From Lachnospiraceae bacterium (GTDB lineage: Bacteria > Bacillota > Clostridia > Lachnospirales > Lachnospiraceae): a stretch of 64,000 nt of DNA. The notes under the pieces were generated by a model. That model was not told the origin of the DNA and did not search any database. It was given only the letters and a program-made list of their open reading frames with translations. Numbering within the stretch: position 1 is the stretch's first letter; the number at the start of each line of letters is the position of its first letter. The translations under genes and the position numbers were made by a program. Below are positions 44,146-53,932 of the stretch, one piece after another. The DNA is taken from positions 45,921 through 109,920 of the forward strand of contig JAETQI010000032.1 in assembly GCA_021770755.1 (NCBI GenBank), given 5' to 3'.

Positions 44146-45411
44146 ATGCATATAATTTTTGTCACATGTGAGCTTGCGACAAAGAATAATTCGTCAGGGG
44201 GATTAGCAACATTTACAGCTAATATATCCCGAATCTTTAGAAATAATGGAAACATGGTTGAAATACTCTGGGTGACAACCCAGGAAGTTGATTCCGTATT
44301 TGATCAGGATATAACTGTACATAATCTGTATATTCCTTTGGAAGAATGGAAGGAGTATGATTACATCTCGAATCTACTGACTGATAATGAAGAAGAAGCC
44401 AGGGAGATTCGGATTAACTGGCAGAATGTATACAAGGCAAAAATGGTCAGCAGTAAGATACAGGAAATAAATAAAGTAAATAAGATTGATGTTGTCCATT
44501 TTGCGAACCATTGCTTTTTTTCATTGTTTATGGATCCGAAAATTCCGTTTGTCACCCGGATATCAGGGTTTGAAAATATCTGGTTTGGTGGAGGGGATCG
44601 TGTCGGCGGAAGCGTTGAATATGATGACAATCCTCTGTCCGTAAGTGATAAAATAGAAATTCATGCCATGAAAAAGAGTCCTTTTGTAATGGCGCCAAGT
44701 AATCTGATAGCGGAATTAGGATACAAAAATATAGGAATTTCGGCTGAAGTTATAGAGAGTCCGTTTGTATTGGAAAATTTTGAGTATGATGACAGTGTAT
44801 TTTACGAATATCTAAACGAAAAAAAATATTTATTGGTATATGGTTCGCTTAGGTATCTGAAGGGGGTACATGTTATTGCACATATGGCGCAAAATTTTTT
44901 GGAGAAATATCAGGACAGATATATAGCTTTGGCAGGCAACGATATGCTGTTAACTGATGATACAGACGGAGTGGAGTTAAGTGCATCAGAATATGTAAAA
45001 AAACATGCTGGAAAGTATGCAGACCGCGTAATTTATGTCGGAAGAATTGTGAGGGAGCAGCTTTATCCGGTTATAGAAGGCGCAGAACTTTGTATACTGC
45101 CTTCGCGAATCGAGAATTTATCCAATTCCTGTATCGAGGCGATGGCTTTGGGAAAAATTGTAGTTGCCACAGGGGGCGCAAGCTATGAGCAACTGATCAG
45201 GGATGGTGAAAACGGATACCTTTGTGAAAGGGATAATCCAAATGATTTTTTGCGTGGAGTTGAAAAAGTCCTATCCTTATCGGAAATGGAAAAGAGAGCA
45301 GTCAGTCTAAATGCAGAGAAAACTGTAGAGAGGCTACGACCTGACAGGCTGTATCCGCAGTATTATAAATATTATGAGAAGGTGATCAGGGAATGGGATA
45401 GCAGGATTTGA
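44146..45411 (+). CDS. GT4 glycosyltransferase
   Basis: About 421 residues from the ATG at 44146, which stands 8 bases after GGGAG; a GTG at 44137 is also in frame. The GT-B N-terminus is HIIFVTCELATKNNSSGGLATFTANI. The C-terminal donor site has GSLRYLKGVHVIAHMA, ELCILPSRIENLSNSCIEAMALGKIVVATGG and DGENGYLCERDNPNDFL. Unlike many neighbours it carries no added Rossmann module, and is a plain retaining transferase. Confidence 0.88.
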   Translation: MHIIFVTCELATKNNSSGGLATFTANISRIFRNNGNMVEILWVTTQEVDSVFDQDITVHNLYIPLEEWKEYDYISNLLTDNEEEAREIRINWQNVYKAKMVSSKIQEINKVNKIDVVHFANHCFFSLFMDPKIPFVTRISGFENIWFGGGDRVGGSVEYDDNPLSVSDKIEIHAMKKSPFVMAPSNLIAELGYKNIGISAEVIESPFVLENFEYDDSVFYEYLNEKKYLLVYGSLRYLKGVHVIAHMAQNFLEKYQDRYIALAGNDMLLTDDTDGVELSASEYVKKHAGKYADRVIYVGRIVREQLYPVIEGAELCILPSRIENLSNSCIEAMALGKIVVATGGASYEQLIRDGENGYLCERDNPNDFLRGVEKVLSLSEMEKRAVSLNAEKTVERLRPDRLYPQYYKYYEKVIREWDSRI

Positions 45412-45458
45412 ACCTGATCAGGCAGTGTGTGTCAGATGACTATAGCAGAGGTAAATAA

Positions 45459-46607
45459 ATGGTCACATGGGATGGTTTAAAAAATAAGGAGATTATAGTA
45501 TATGGAACAGGGGTAAATGCAGCAAAATGCGTTTATTCACTGGAAAATAATGGCATAAATATCAACTATATGCTAGATGGCAGGGAGGGAATCGGTAAAT
45601 TTAAGGATTATCCAGTATATATGCCATCTGACGAGCGGATGGATGGAAAGTATATTATAGTTGCATGTACCGATGAGACATATAAGGTGATCAGGGAGCG
45701 GCTGCACAAATATAAGGAATTTAAAGATTTTATTTATTATAACTGGCTTGATAAGAAAATGGTTTTTCTGCACGGGAATTGTCATATGGATATTATTGAA
45801 ACTTATCTGAATTCGTCAGTAAAGTTTCAAAGGGAATATGCTGTTTATCCAACGCCAAGGATATGCATGGACATGCCGTTCGATACAGCCATTTTAAGGA
45901 ATATAGACATCTGGATCCATGAGGATATCAGGACGGATAATCAGTTTGGATATCAGTTTTCGGATGAATACCTTAGAAAATTTATGACAGAAAGTGCCGT
46001 GGAAATTATTGTACCACATTTATATGGGCTTGGGGGAGGATTTTTTCCGTTTGCCAATGACTGGAACAATAAAAATACCGCATTATTGAATGGGGGGGAT
46101 CGAGTCGGCATGTTTCCGAGACGTGATACTTTGATAGAACAATGTTTGGAAAAGAATATGAGTCTGGAACAGATTTGCAGCTATGTACAGGGAGATGGAA
46201 TTTTTTCGAGTGAAGATATCCTGCAAAACTTTAATACATATATCACCAAGATTCAACAGCGGGAGAAAGATTGGGATATCAAGATATCGGATTTTATTTT
46301 AACACATTACAAAACAGAGAAACTGTTTTATGATAGTGGGCATCCCACGAATGTTATTTTTGAGAAAATTTCTGCGGATATTTTGCAGATATTGGGTATC
46401 TCCGACTGGATCTCAACGGATCTCCGACTGGATTCTAATGAGATTCCCATTTATCCATGGATACGTAAGGTATTAGGCATGGAGTGGACAGAGGAGTGTA
46501 TCCGTGTCAGCAGCAACGCTAAAAAATGTAGTGATTATATGGACATTAAAGAGTATATCAGGGAATACATATGGTGGTGTCATCCAGAAATGGATGAAGG
46601 AGGCTGA
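45459..46607 (+). CDS. WcbI-type acyltransferase candidate with N-terminal Rossmann-like module (second copy)
   Basis: 382 residues, the same length as its paralogue at 31319. Module: IIVYGTGVNAAKCVYSLE, INYMLDGREG, YIIVACTDETYKVI (about 8-90). WcbI domain: VFLHGNCHMDIIETYL near 100, then HEDIRTDNQFGYQFSDEYL and YPWIRKVLGMEW near the C-terminus; each block aligns with the first copy. A G7 run lies at 46092-46098. Good ribosome site AGAGG. Having two full copies plus a divergent third suggests that several different positions of the glycan are acylated. Confidence 0.68.
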   Translation: MVTWDGLKNKEIIVYGTGVNAAKCVYSLENNGININYMLDGREGIGKFKDYPVYMPSDERMDGKYIIVACTDETYKVIRERLHKYKEFKDFIYYNWLDKKMVFLHGNCHMDIIETYLNSSVKFQREYAVYPTPRICMDMPFDTAILRNIDIWIHEDIRTDNQFGYQFSDEYLRKFMTESAVEIIVPHLYGLGGGFFPFANDWNNKNTALLNGGDRVGMFPRRDTLIEQCLEKNMSLEQICSYVQGDGIFSSEDILQNFNTYITKIQQREKDWDIKISDFILTHYKTEKLFYDSGHPTNVIFEKISADILQILGISDWISTDLRLDSNEIPIYPWIRKVLGMEWTEECIRVSSNAKKCSDYMDIKEYIREYIWWCHPEMDEGG

Positions 46608-46628
46608 ACAGTAGTTGGAGGAATGATA

Positions 46629-47687
46629 ATGGCGTTTACAGAAGCGAAGATAATATACGACCATTTACAGGATGGGATTTCAAGAAAATTGTTCATGGCA
46701 AAACTGAACATGCTGGCAACGGGCGATGCCGGATATCTTACGAAGCTTCCGGCAGAATACAGAAATTTGAATGCTGACATAGAGAATTTTAGAAAAGCCT
46801 TATTGTCTGAAGACAGAAAAAGGACAGTGATTTTTGGGGCGGGATTTAACGGTAAGGCTATAGCGAGACAGATATATATGGAATCCTTGTTTGCCTTTAT
46901 TGACAATTACAGGTGTGGCGAGATAGAAGTTCATGAAAAGAAAATACCTGTCTACTGCCTGGAAGATTATGTAAAGCGATTTGGGACTGGAAACACAAAA
47001 TTTGTCATATCCGTGAGTGACAGGGCGACAGTGAGTTCAATGTATGCGCAGATGATGGAAGAAAAGGTGGATTCTGGGGCAGTCATTATAATTCCATCTG
47101 AATACAGAAATAATTCCTCTCAATATTTTGATTTATTAACGCCAGATGAACATGAAGTTTTTGTGGACTGTGGCTGTTTTGATGTCAGTACGGCATTTCA
47201 TTTTGCGGGGTGGTGTGGCAGAAAGGGATATGACAGAATTTGGTGTTTTGAGCCTGATAAAGGCTCATATCGTATCTGTGAAGCATTATGTACTGGTTTG
47301 AGGAATTGCAAAGTATTTCCATATGGGGTATCAGCACGGTCAGGAACAGTTTGGTTTGAATCAGGGAGAAAAGAAGAGTCGAGAATTACAATGCGGGCTG
47401 GTCAGGAAATGACTGATACCATAGAGACGGTGGCTTTGGATGAATTTCTTCATGGAGAGAGGGTTACGTTTATCAAGATGGATATAGAAGGGGCAGAACT
47501 GGATGCGCTGAAGGGTGCTGTTCGGATCATAAAGGAACAGAAACCAAAACTTGCCATATCCGTATATCACAAAGCAGAAGATATTATCGAAATACCAAAA
47601 CTGATCATGGAAATGAGACCGGATTACAAGCTGTATCTTCGTCATTACAGCATGTTAGCCAATGAAATGGTTCTGTATGCCTGTTAA
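46629..47687 (+). CDS. FkbM-type methyltransferase with internal Rossmann-like module
   Basis: 352 residues from the ATG at 46629 (GGAGG seven bases upstream). An N-terminal helical part of about 55 residues precedes the island module (RTVIFGAGFNGKAIARQI, FAFIDNYRCGEIEV, KFVISVSDRATVSSM, about 60-140). The FkbM domain begins with VFVDCGCFDVSTAFHFAG (about 177) and has FIKMDIEGAELDALKGA (about 283). Likely a sugar O-methyltransferase. Confidence 0.75.
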   Translation: MAFTEAKIIYDHLQDGISRKLFMAKLNMLATGDAGYLTKLPAEYRNLNADIENFRKALLSEDRKRTVIFGAGFNGKAIARQIYMESLFAFIDNYRCGEIEVHEKKIPVYCLEDYVKRFGTGNTKFVISVSDRATVSSMYAQMMEEKVDSGAVIIIPSEYRNNSSQYFDLLTPDEHEVFVDCGCFDVSTAFHFAGWCGRKGYDRIWCFEPDKGSYRICEALCTGLRNCKVFPYGVSARSGTVWFESGRKEESRITMRAGQEMTDTIETVALDEFLHGERVTFIKMDIEGAELDALKGAVRIIKEQKPKLAISVYHKAEDIIEIPKLIMEMRPDYKLYLRHYSMLANEMVLYAC

Positions 47688-47746
47688 AACGAGCTTAGTA
47701 CTAAATAAGATAAATACATGTACGGTTTTGAAATGGGGGAGTGGGA

Positions 47747-50125
47747 ATGCTTCGTTTTTGTGGAAAAGAATTTGTGAAGCCTGCCGGATTGAAAATTGAT
47801 GTGGCGGGGGAGCACATTTATTTTGATAAAAATGTGTGGAAAAACAGTCATAGACATTTCCGCGACCATTTTTGTGATGATGTTACAGTTATGCATATAG
47901 TGCCTGTTATGGATGCAAGGGGAGAACTTCTTTGCTATGGATGGCAGGATGATGAGGCAGACCGGGAACTTCGTATGTTAAGGGAGCTAAGGCAGTGCGG
48001 GGATATGCTGCAGTTCATGGATGTTTTTCCGCAAACCAAAGAAGTTGTTGTGTATGGCTGTAATGAATTAGCATATTGTTTTGTGAAGTATCTGGAAACA
48101 CAGCAGATCAAAGTAGTTGTTGTAGGAAAATATTGGAATCTTCTGGGATATGAGAATGCCGAGACAGATGAGATAACAAGCCAGAATACAATGTTAATTT
48201 ATGCAGAAAGTCTTTTGCAAAATGCTGAGTGGTATCAACGGATTGTAAGAAGTGCGTCAGAAGGGTTCGAGTGTATTAATAAAATATATGAGGCAAATGT
48301 GAGAGCCGGAAGGATAAGGAATGCAGGGGGAGGTTTTGAATGGCTTCTTGAACAGATGAGGAATAGAGAAGTTGCGGTAGTTGGAACAGGTGCCAAGGCA
48401 CAGGATGTATGTGACTTACTATATGAACATGGAATTGATGCAACTGCTTTTGTAGATAAAGTTGGTTATGGAACAGGGAGAGATGATCGCACACTGCTTG
48501 GAAAAATAGTATTTGGTACAGGGTATGCAATCTCCCATATGAAAGGAACTATTTTCATTAGCTGTGGCAGAGGAAGTGCACTGGGAACCAGACAAACGGA
48601 AATATTCGATTATTATGGTTATGAGCGCAACAAACAGTTTTTTCAGATTGATGATTATACTGATGTTCCATACAGCAATTTGATTCATATATTGAAGGGA
48701 AAATCAGTTTTGCTGGCGGGGGATAGGACGCTTTGTCGTATATTAAAGAATTATCTGGACAAAGTGGAAGAGCATCATATCAATGTAAAATATATAAAAT
48801 TAGGTCAAGATAATGTGGATAGTGAAGAAATTTTGTGTATTGTTCATCCATGGAGTGGGACTGAAGATGTAGCACATAATCTGCGGTTACGCAGATTGAG
48901 AAAGGAGATGGAACTGGCAGGAAATGTTTCATATACAAGATATTTTTCATATGCAAGGGCATTTGTCATGATCAACGAATATTTAAGCCGCAACACAGAG
49001 AAGTATACGGTCAGACGGTTGATTCCGAAAGGGATTCTTTTGGGAGCGGTTCCACCAGTGAGTGGAAATACGTTTATCAGAGGAATACTTGACGGACATC
49101 CTAATGTAATGATGCTGCCATACAGTGATTGGAATGAGAACCTGTTTCTTTATTGTATATGTCTGGTACAGGAAAAAAAGGAAAATATTATAAAATTCTT
49201 TAAAAACTTAATCGATGTTTTTGTTATTGATGTGAACCATATATTTTATGCATGGGATAAGTTTGAAGAGAGTATGAGAGACTTACTTGCGCTAAAGGAG
49301 CAATTTACTTCGCAGGAATTATTCCTGATTTTCCATATTGCTTATGCTGGAATGATAAATGGAATGAAGATAACAGATATTTCCGAAATGGTGATATACT
49401 GGGAACCACATTATCTCAACAGGATGGACTTTCCATTTCTGGCTAAATGGCTGGAATCCCCCTGTGTAAGTGGACATACACTTATATTGCGCAGAGATGG
49501 AATTGCATGTTCTGGCTCAGGATATAAAATTTGCAAGCAGAGTAACAGAACATACAATCTGCCAGCGTTTGTTGATGGCATAGATTTGGATTATATCGTA
49601 TCAGATACTGTATCAAACAGGGTGGTATGCCACTACTGGAAAGAATTAAAAATGCGTTTCGAGGATCTTAAAATTCATCCGAATAAGGAACTGTCAAGAA
49701 TTTGTGAAACTATAGGCATTCCCTTGTCGGATACAATGCTGCATACGACTCTGAACGGCAATGGATGGGGATGGAATGGAACGAAAGACTTTGATTTGAA
49801 ACCCGTATTGAACAAATATGAGGAATATTTTTCGGAGTTTGACCGTTTTCGAATATCTATAATCTGCAGTCCTTATCAGAAAAAATATGGTTATATATAT
49901 GGAAGTTGTCTGGAATTCACAAGAATGGAATTATGGGAATTGTTTTTGAAAGAGTTTCGGTTTCAGTTGGAATTGCAGTTTATGGATGAGACAGAGAAAG
50001 CAGGTTATTTTCTGTCTGTATATGAAATTTTGAGGGAGAAGTTATGGAATGCCAGGAAGCATATGCTGTTGGATGATATAGTACCTGAATTTGGATCGGT
50101 TGAAATCAGCACTGGTGAAAAATAA
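47747..50125 (+). CDS. Large modular sulfotransferase-like protein (second copy)
   Basis: About 792 residues, paralogous to the 844-residue protein at 16365. Three Rossmann-like segments are visible: EVVVYGCNELAYCFVKYL (about 105), EVAVVGTGAKAQDVCDLL (about 210) and KSVLLAGDRTLCRILKNYL (about 323). The C-terminal domain has GILLGAVPPVSGNTFIRGIL then DGHPNV, a sulfotransferase-like nucleotide site, and FDLKPVLNKYEEYFSEFDRF, which matches the first copy nearly residue for residue. ATG at 47747 follows GGGGGA; GTG at 47741 is possible. The transferred group (sulfate, phosphoramidate or other) is not known. Confidence 0.5.
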   Translation: MLRFCGKEFVKPAGLKIDVAGEHIYFDKNVWKNSHRHFRDHFCDDVTVMHIVPVMDARGELLCYGWQDDEADRELRMLRELRQCGDMLQFMDVFPQTKEVVVYGCNELAYCFVKYLETQQIKVVVVGKYWNLLGYENAETDEITSQNTMLIYAESLLQNAEWYQRIVRSASEGFECINKIYEANVRAGRIRNAGGGFEWLLEQMRNREVAVVGTGAKAQDVCDLLYEHGIDATAFVDKVGYGTGRDDRTLLGKIVFGTGYAISHMKGTIFISCGRGSALGTRQTEIFDYYGYERNKQFFQIDDYTDVPYSNLIHILKGKSVLLAGDRTLCRILKNYLDKVEEHHINVKYIKLGQDNVDSEEILCIVHPWSGTEDVAHNLRLRRLRKEMELAGNVSYTRYFSYARAFVMINEYLSRNTEKYTVRRLIPKGILLGAVPPVSGNTFIRGILDGHPNVMMLPYSDWNENLFLYCICLVQEKKENIIKFFKNLIDVFVIDVNHIFYAWDKFEESMRDLLALKEQFTSQELFLIFHIAYAGMINGMKITDISEMVIYWEPHYLNRMDFPFLAKWLESPCVSGHTLILRRDGIACSGSGYKICKQSNRTYNLPAFVDGIDLDYIVSDTVSNRVVCHYWKELKMRFEDLKIHPNKELSRICETIGIPLSDTMLHTTLNGNGWGWNGTKDFDLKPVLNKYEEYFSEFDRFRISIICSPYQKKYGYIYGSCLEFTRMELWELFLKEFRFQLELQFMDETEKAGYFLSVYEILREKLWNARKHMLLDDIVPEFGSVEISTGEK

Positions 50126-50164
50126 ATGCAGTGGGTTTAGAGAATTGGAGAAAGCAGTAGAACG

Positions 50165-51577
50165 ATGAAGGTTATACTTTTCGGGACAGGTGATTATTAT
50201 AACAGATACAAGAAATGGTTTGAACGGCAGGAGGTAGTAGCACTGCTGGATAATTCGGAGCAAAAACAATATACTTTTATTGATGGTGTGGAAGTGCTGC
50301 CGCCGAAAGAGGGCGTGAGGCTTGATTATGACATTATTGTCATTTTGAGCTTTTACGTGAAACAGATGAGACAGCAGCTTAGTTCTCTTGGTGTGGAGTT
50401 GGATAAGATTTATCATTTTTATGATCTGCATCGATTGATTGAGCTTGATGCGGAACGGAGACAGAAACAATTTTTTTTGAATGCACGGGAAATTGTTGAC
50501 TGCAAAACGTCTGTAATTCCTAAAATTTTACTCCTGTCACATGACATGACACTAGGGGGGCCGACAATCGCACTTTTTCACGCAGCATGTGTTTTAAAAG
50601 GAAAAGGGTATGTGGTTGTATTTGCCTCCATGTTTGACGGTCCTCTGCGAAAACAACTTCTTACAAATAATATCCCTGTCATTGTGGATGAAAACCTGCA
50701 GATTGCAACGATGCAGAAATCCAAGTGGGTCAGGGCATTTTCACTTCTTATATGTAATACATTGAACTATTATGTCTTTCTTTCCGAAAGAGATACAGAT
50801 ATTCCTGTTATCTGGTGGCTGCATGATGCACGGTTTTTTTATGATGGTGTTAATAAAGAAGTGTTTAGGAAGATTAGGCTTGATAATCTAAAAGCAGTGT
50901 CTGTAGGTACAGTTCCGGCGGAGGCTGTAAGGGAATTTCTGCCTAAAATGGAATGTAGCAGTTTGTTGTATGGTGTTGCCGATATAGGGCACGGTATTAC
51001 ACAGGATAGTGAAGGCGGCAGAATGCAGTTTATCACGATAGGCTTTCTGGAGGATATCAAAGGGCAGGATGTTCTGGTTCAAGCGATTAAGAAATTGCCT
51101 GATTATATACGGAAACAGTGTTTATTTTATATAGTTGGATATAATAAGACATTATTTGGAGAACGCATTTTTTCGGACTGCACGAATATGGACGAGGTAA
51201 TTTTTACAGGTAGTGTTGATCGTTACGAAATACATAGATTATTGAGTAATTCAAATGTATTAATTTGTCCATCAAGACAGGATTCAATGCCCACTGTGGT
51301 GGTAGAAGCCATGATGCATTATGTTCCATGCATTATATCAGATGCAATAGGAACAGCAACGTATGTGCATGATGGTGAGGAGGGGGAGGTATTCCCAAAT
51401 GAGGATGAGCACGCACTTGCAAGAAAGATTGTGTGGTGTGTGGAAAATAGGGATAGGCTGAACAGAATGGGAAAAAAGGCTAGAATGTTGTATGAAAAAC
51501 AGTTTTCAATGACAGTTTTTGAGAAAAGATTATTAAACATAGTTCAGGAAATATTGAGTGTTAGTGGAGAAATTTAG
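50165..51577 (+). CDS. GT4 glycosyltransferase with N-terminal Rossmann-like module
   Basis: 470 residues. Module at 1-85: KVILFGTGDYYNRYKKWF, VVALLDNSEQKQ, DIIVILSFYVKQMR. The GT-B transferase follows from about 120 (KILLLSHDMTLGGPTIALFH), with GFLEDIKGQDVLVQAIKKL, FTGSVDRYEIHRLLSNSNVLICPSR and VVVEAMMHYVPCIISDAIG in the donor domain. The module stands in front here, but behind the transferase in the GT4 protein at 34484, so its place is not fixed. Confidence 0.83.
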   Translation: MKVILFGTGDYYNRYKKWFERQEVVALLDNSEQKQYTFIDGVEVLPPKEGVRLDYDIIVILSFYVKQMRQQLSSLGVELDKIYHFYDLHRLIELDAERRQKQFFLNAREIVDCKTSVIPKILLLSHDMTLGGPTIALFHAACVLKGKGYVVVFASMFDGPLRKQLLTNNIPVIVDENLQIATMQKSKWVRAFSLLICNTLNYYVFLSERDTDIPVIWWLHDARFFYDGVNKEVFRKIRLDNLKAVSVGTVPAEAVREFLPKMECSSLLYGVADIGHGITQDSEGGRMQFITIGFLEDIKGQDVLVQAIKKLPDYIRKQCLFYIVGYNKTLFGERIFSDCTNMDEVIFTGSVDRYEIHRLLSNSNVLICPSRQDSMPTVVVEAMMHYVPCIISDAIGTATYVHDGEEGEVFPNEDEHALARKIVWCVENRDRLNRMGKKARMLYEKQFSMTVFEKRLLNIVQEILSVSGEI

Positions 51578-51641
51578 GAGTGTAGGTGTTATAGTTACAC
51601 AGGATATCGCTGTGTGAATATAGGGCTGGAATGGGAGCATT

Positions 51642-53747
51642 GTGGGATTAGATAAAGCGTTAGAAAAGGACAAAGTGTTTGGACAGTATAAGGACAGTAG
51701 AACCGCATTATACGGACTCGGCACAGAGACCGAAAGGGCATTACGGGATCTGGAAAATCAATATGAGATCGTGGGACTGCTGGACAGCTTCAGGACGGAC
51801 GGCGAGCTTTACGGAAAGCGGATTATCTCGTTTGACGAGGCAGTGGGTGCCGGTATCCGGCTGATCATCGCAGTGGCGCGCCCCGGTTCCTGCCGTGCCA
51901 TTGCAAAAAGGATCGGGAGCAGATGCCGACGGGAGGGTATCGCACTGCTGGATATCAGGGGGAAAGACCTACTCGAGACCGGCAGGGTGTCATATTGTTT
52001 TCCGGATATCGGCGGAGAGACAAAAGCGGAACTGGAAAAAAAGATAAGGGATGCCGATGTGGTGAGTTTTGATCTGTTTGATACGCTCGTCATGCGCCAG
52101 ACGCTTTCATCCGATGATGTACCGGTGTATGTGGACTGCCGTTTAAAGGAAAAGGGGATCTTTATCAGGGATTTTGGTAGAAAAAGGCTGGCGAGTGAGA
52201 AGGAGCTGTCAAGAAATGCTGCGCCCACGCTTGTAGAGATTTATCAGAACCTGTTAGAGAAATCCGCCGATCAGGCAGCCAACATTACAGCGGAGCAGCT
52301 AGCTGATCTGGAATGGCGTATCGACCTGGAGCTGATCGCGCCACGGAAAGAGGTGTGTGACATCTTCCGAAGATCCGTTGAAAGCGGAAAAGATGTGTAT
52401 ATCCTCTCGGATACCTATTATAATAAAAGTCAGCTTGCACAGATACTTGAAAAATGCGCAGTTACGAAGTATATGGACATTTTGTCATCCAGCGATTGCG
52501 GTGTGGGTAAGACACAGGGATTATTTAAGGTTTTAAAAGACAGGGAACGATCAAAAAGATGTCTTCATATCGGTGACGACATCGTGGCGGATATTGAAAA
52601 AGCCCGCGATTACGGTTTTGAAACATACAGGGTGTACAGTGCAGCAGACTTGTTTGAAGCCGTCGGGGAGCTGGGAATGTCAGACTGTGTAGAATCCCTG
52701 TCAGATCATTTGAAAACGGGAATGTTTCTTGCAAGGATATTTAACAGTCCGTTTCAGTTCGAAAATGAAGATAAACAAATTGTAATACATAATGCATATG
52801 AAATAGGTTATCTGATCTGTGCGTCGATGATCAATGATTTTGTGATATGGTTTTGGTTCAATATGAAAGAAAATCATTTTCGGAATATATGGTTTAGTGC
52901 AAGGGACGGGTATCTGATTAAGCAAATGTATGAATATATGAATCAAACGTCCCATGACGAAGAAAAAACATTATATTTTCTAACTTCAAGGATTGCTGCT
53001 ATACGTGCTGGAGTAAGAGATGATAAAGACATTCGGTATATAGATGAAATGAAATTTAGTGGTACATTGGAAGAAAATATGAAAGAGCGCTTTGGAATTG
53101 ACATAGGTGAAAGAGCATGTGAAAACGATATAAAAGAAGAAAAAGGCCTGATGCAGTGGGCAGATATTATATTGAAAAAAGCTCAGAAGTCGTATGAAAA
53201 TTATCAGAAATACATTAATAAATTAAAAATCGAACAAGGAGATATTGCCTTTTTTGATTTTGTCGCAAAAGGTACGATTCAAATGTATATGCAAAGGCTG
53301 ACAGACAATCATCTAAAAGGTTTTTATTTTTTACAATTAGAAAAAGAACACATGAAAGAGATGGAATTGGATATTCAGTCATTTTATGAAGATGAGCGAG
53401 CAGATGCGTGTGCGATATATGATGATTATTATATACTTGAAACAATCCTTACAGCGCCGCATCCTACTGTAAAAGAGTTTAATGACGCAGGGGAACCAGT
53501 TTTTGCGGATGAGACACGTAGTGAAAGAGAGATTCTGTGTTTCAGACAGGTACAGCAAGGTATCTATGATCATTTTAAAACTTATATTAAATTATGCCCA
53601 TACGCACAAAGGACGCTGAACAAAAAATTGGATGAGGTATTTTTAGAACTGATACATAAGGTTAAGATTACTGATCTGGATTTTTTGAATCTGGTGGTGG
53701 AGGATTCTTTTTTTAACAGAATGACAAATGTAGAAGATGTAATATAG
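51642..53747 (+). CDS. HAD-family hydrolase-like protein with N-terminal Rossmann-like module (COG5610-like)
   Basis: 701 residues. Residues about 18-110 are the island module (TALYGLGTETERALRDL, VGLLDSFRTDG, LIIAVARPGSC). A HAD domain follows with SFDLFDTLV (142-150), YILSDTYYNK and HIGDDIVADIEKA. The C-terminal 340 residues are a domain often joined to HAD in glycan loci, function unknown. The first 1.1 kb is GC-rich like the chromosome flanks, whereas from about 52740 (residue 366) it is AT-rich like the island, suggesting a recombination joint. GTG start with GGGAG upstream. Confidence 0.68.
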   Translation: MGLDKALEKDKVFGQYKDSRTALYGLGTETERALRDLENQYEIVGLLDSFRTDGELYGKRIISFDEAVGAGIRLIIAVARPGSCRAIAKRIGSRCRREGIALLDIRGKDLLETGRVSYCFPDIGGETKAELEKKIRDADVVSFDLFDTLVMRQTLSSDDVPVYVDCRLKEKGIFIRDFGRKRLASEKELSRNAAPTLVEIYQNLLEKSADQAANITAEQLADLEWRIDLELIAPRKEVCDIFRRSVESGKDVYILSDTYYNKSQLAQILEKCAVTKYMDILSSSDCGVGKTQGLFKVLKDRERSKRCLHIGDDIVADIEKARDYGFETYRVYSAADLFEAVGELGMSDCVESLSDHLKTGMFLARIFNSPFQFENEDKQIVIHNAYEIGYLICASMINDFVIWFWFNMKENHFRNIWFSARDGYLIKQMYEYMNQTSHDEEKTLYFLTSRIAAIRAGVRDDKDIRYIDEMKFSGTLEENMKERFGIDIGERACENDIKEEKGLMQWADIILKKAQKSYENYQKYINKLKIEQGDIAFFDFVAKGTIQMYMQRLTDNHLKGFYFLQLEKEHMKEMELDIQSFYEDERADACAIYDDYYILETILTAPHPTVKEFNDAGEPVFADETRSEREILCFRQVQQGIYDHFKTYIKLCPYAQRTLNKKLDEVFLELIHKVKITDLDFLNLVVEDSFFNRMTNVEDVI

Positions 53748-53767
53748 GTAATGGATCAAGGGTAGGT

Positions 53768-53872
53768 GTGATCAAGGGAAATGAGGCGGATGGGGTGAGG
53801 CCGACGCACGGTGCTACAGTGATCGAAGAGACCGGACTGATCGAACATGAAAAGTCTGTTTTTATAGAATGA
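53768..53872 (+). CDS. Possible 34-residue ORF or gene remnant
   Basis: A GTG-started frame ending 60 bases before cysD. The product (ending LIEHEKSVFIE) looks protein-like and is GC-rich compared with the preceding gene, but I do not recognise it. It may be the tail of a gene lost when the island was rearranged. Confidence 0.25.
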   Translation: MIKGNEADGVRPTHGATVIEETGLIEHEKSVFIE

Positions 53873-53932
53873 TGGTACGAAGTTCAAAAAGAATATTTTA
53901 CATTGGAATTTTCAGAATTGGAGGAAAAGCAA

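Noticed and set aside
46396..46432. Short direct repeat (TCTCCGACTGGAT twice) in the second WcbI gene considered as a slippage duplication
   Set aside because: The protein length at this place is practically the same as in the paralogue at 31319, so it did not disturb the frame; probably chance or old.
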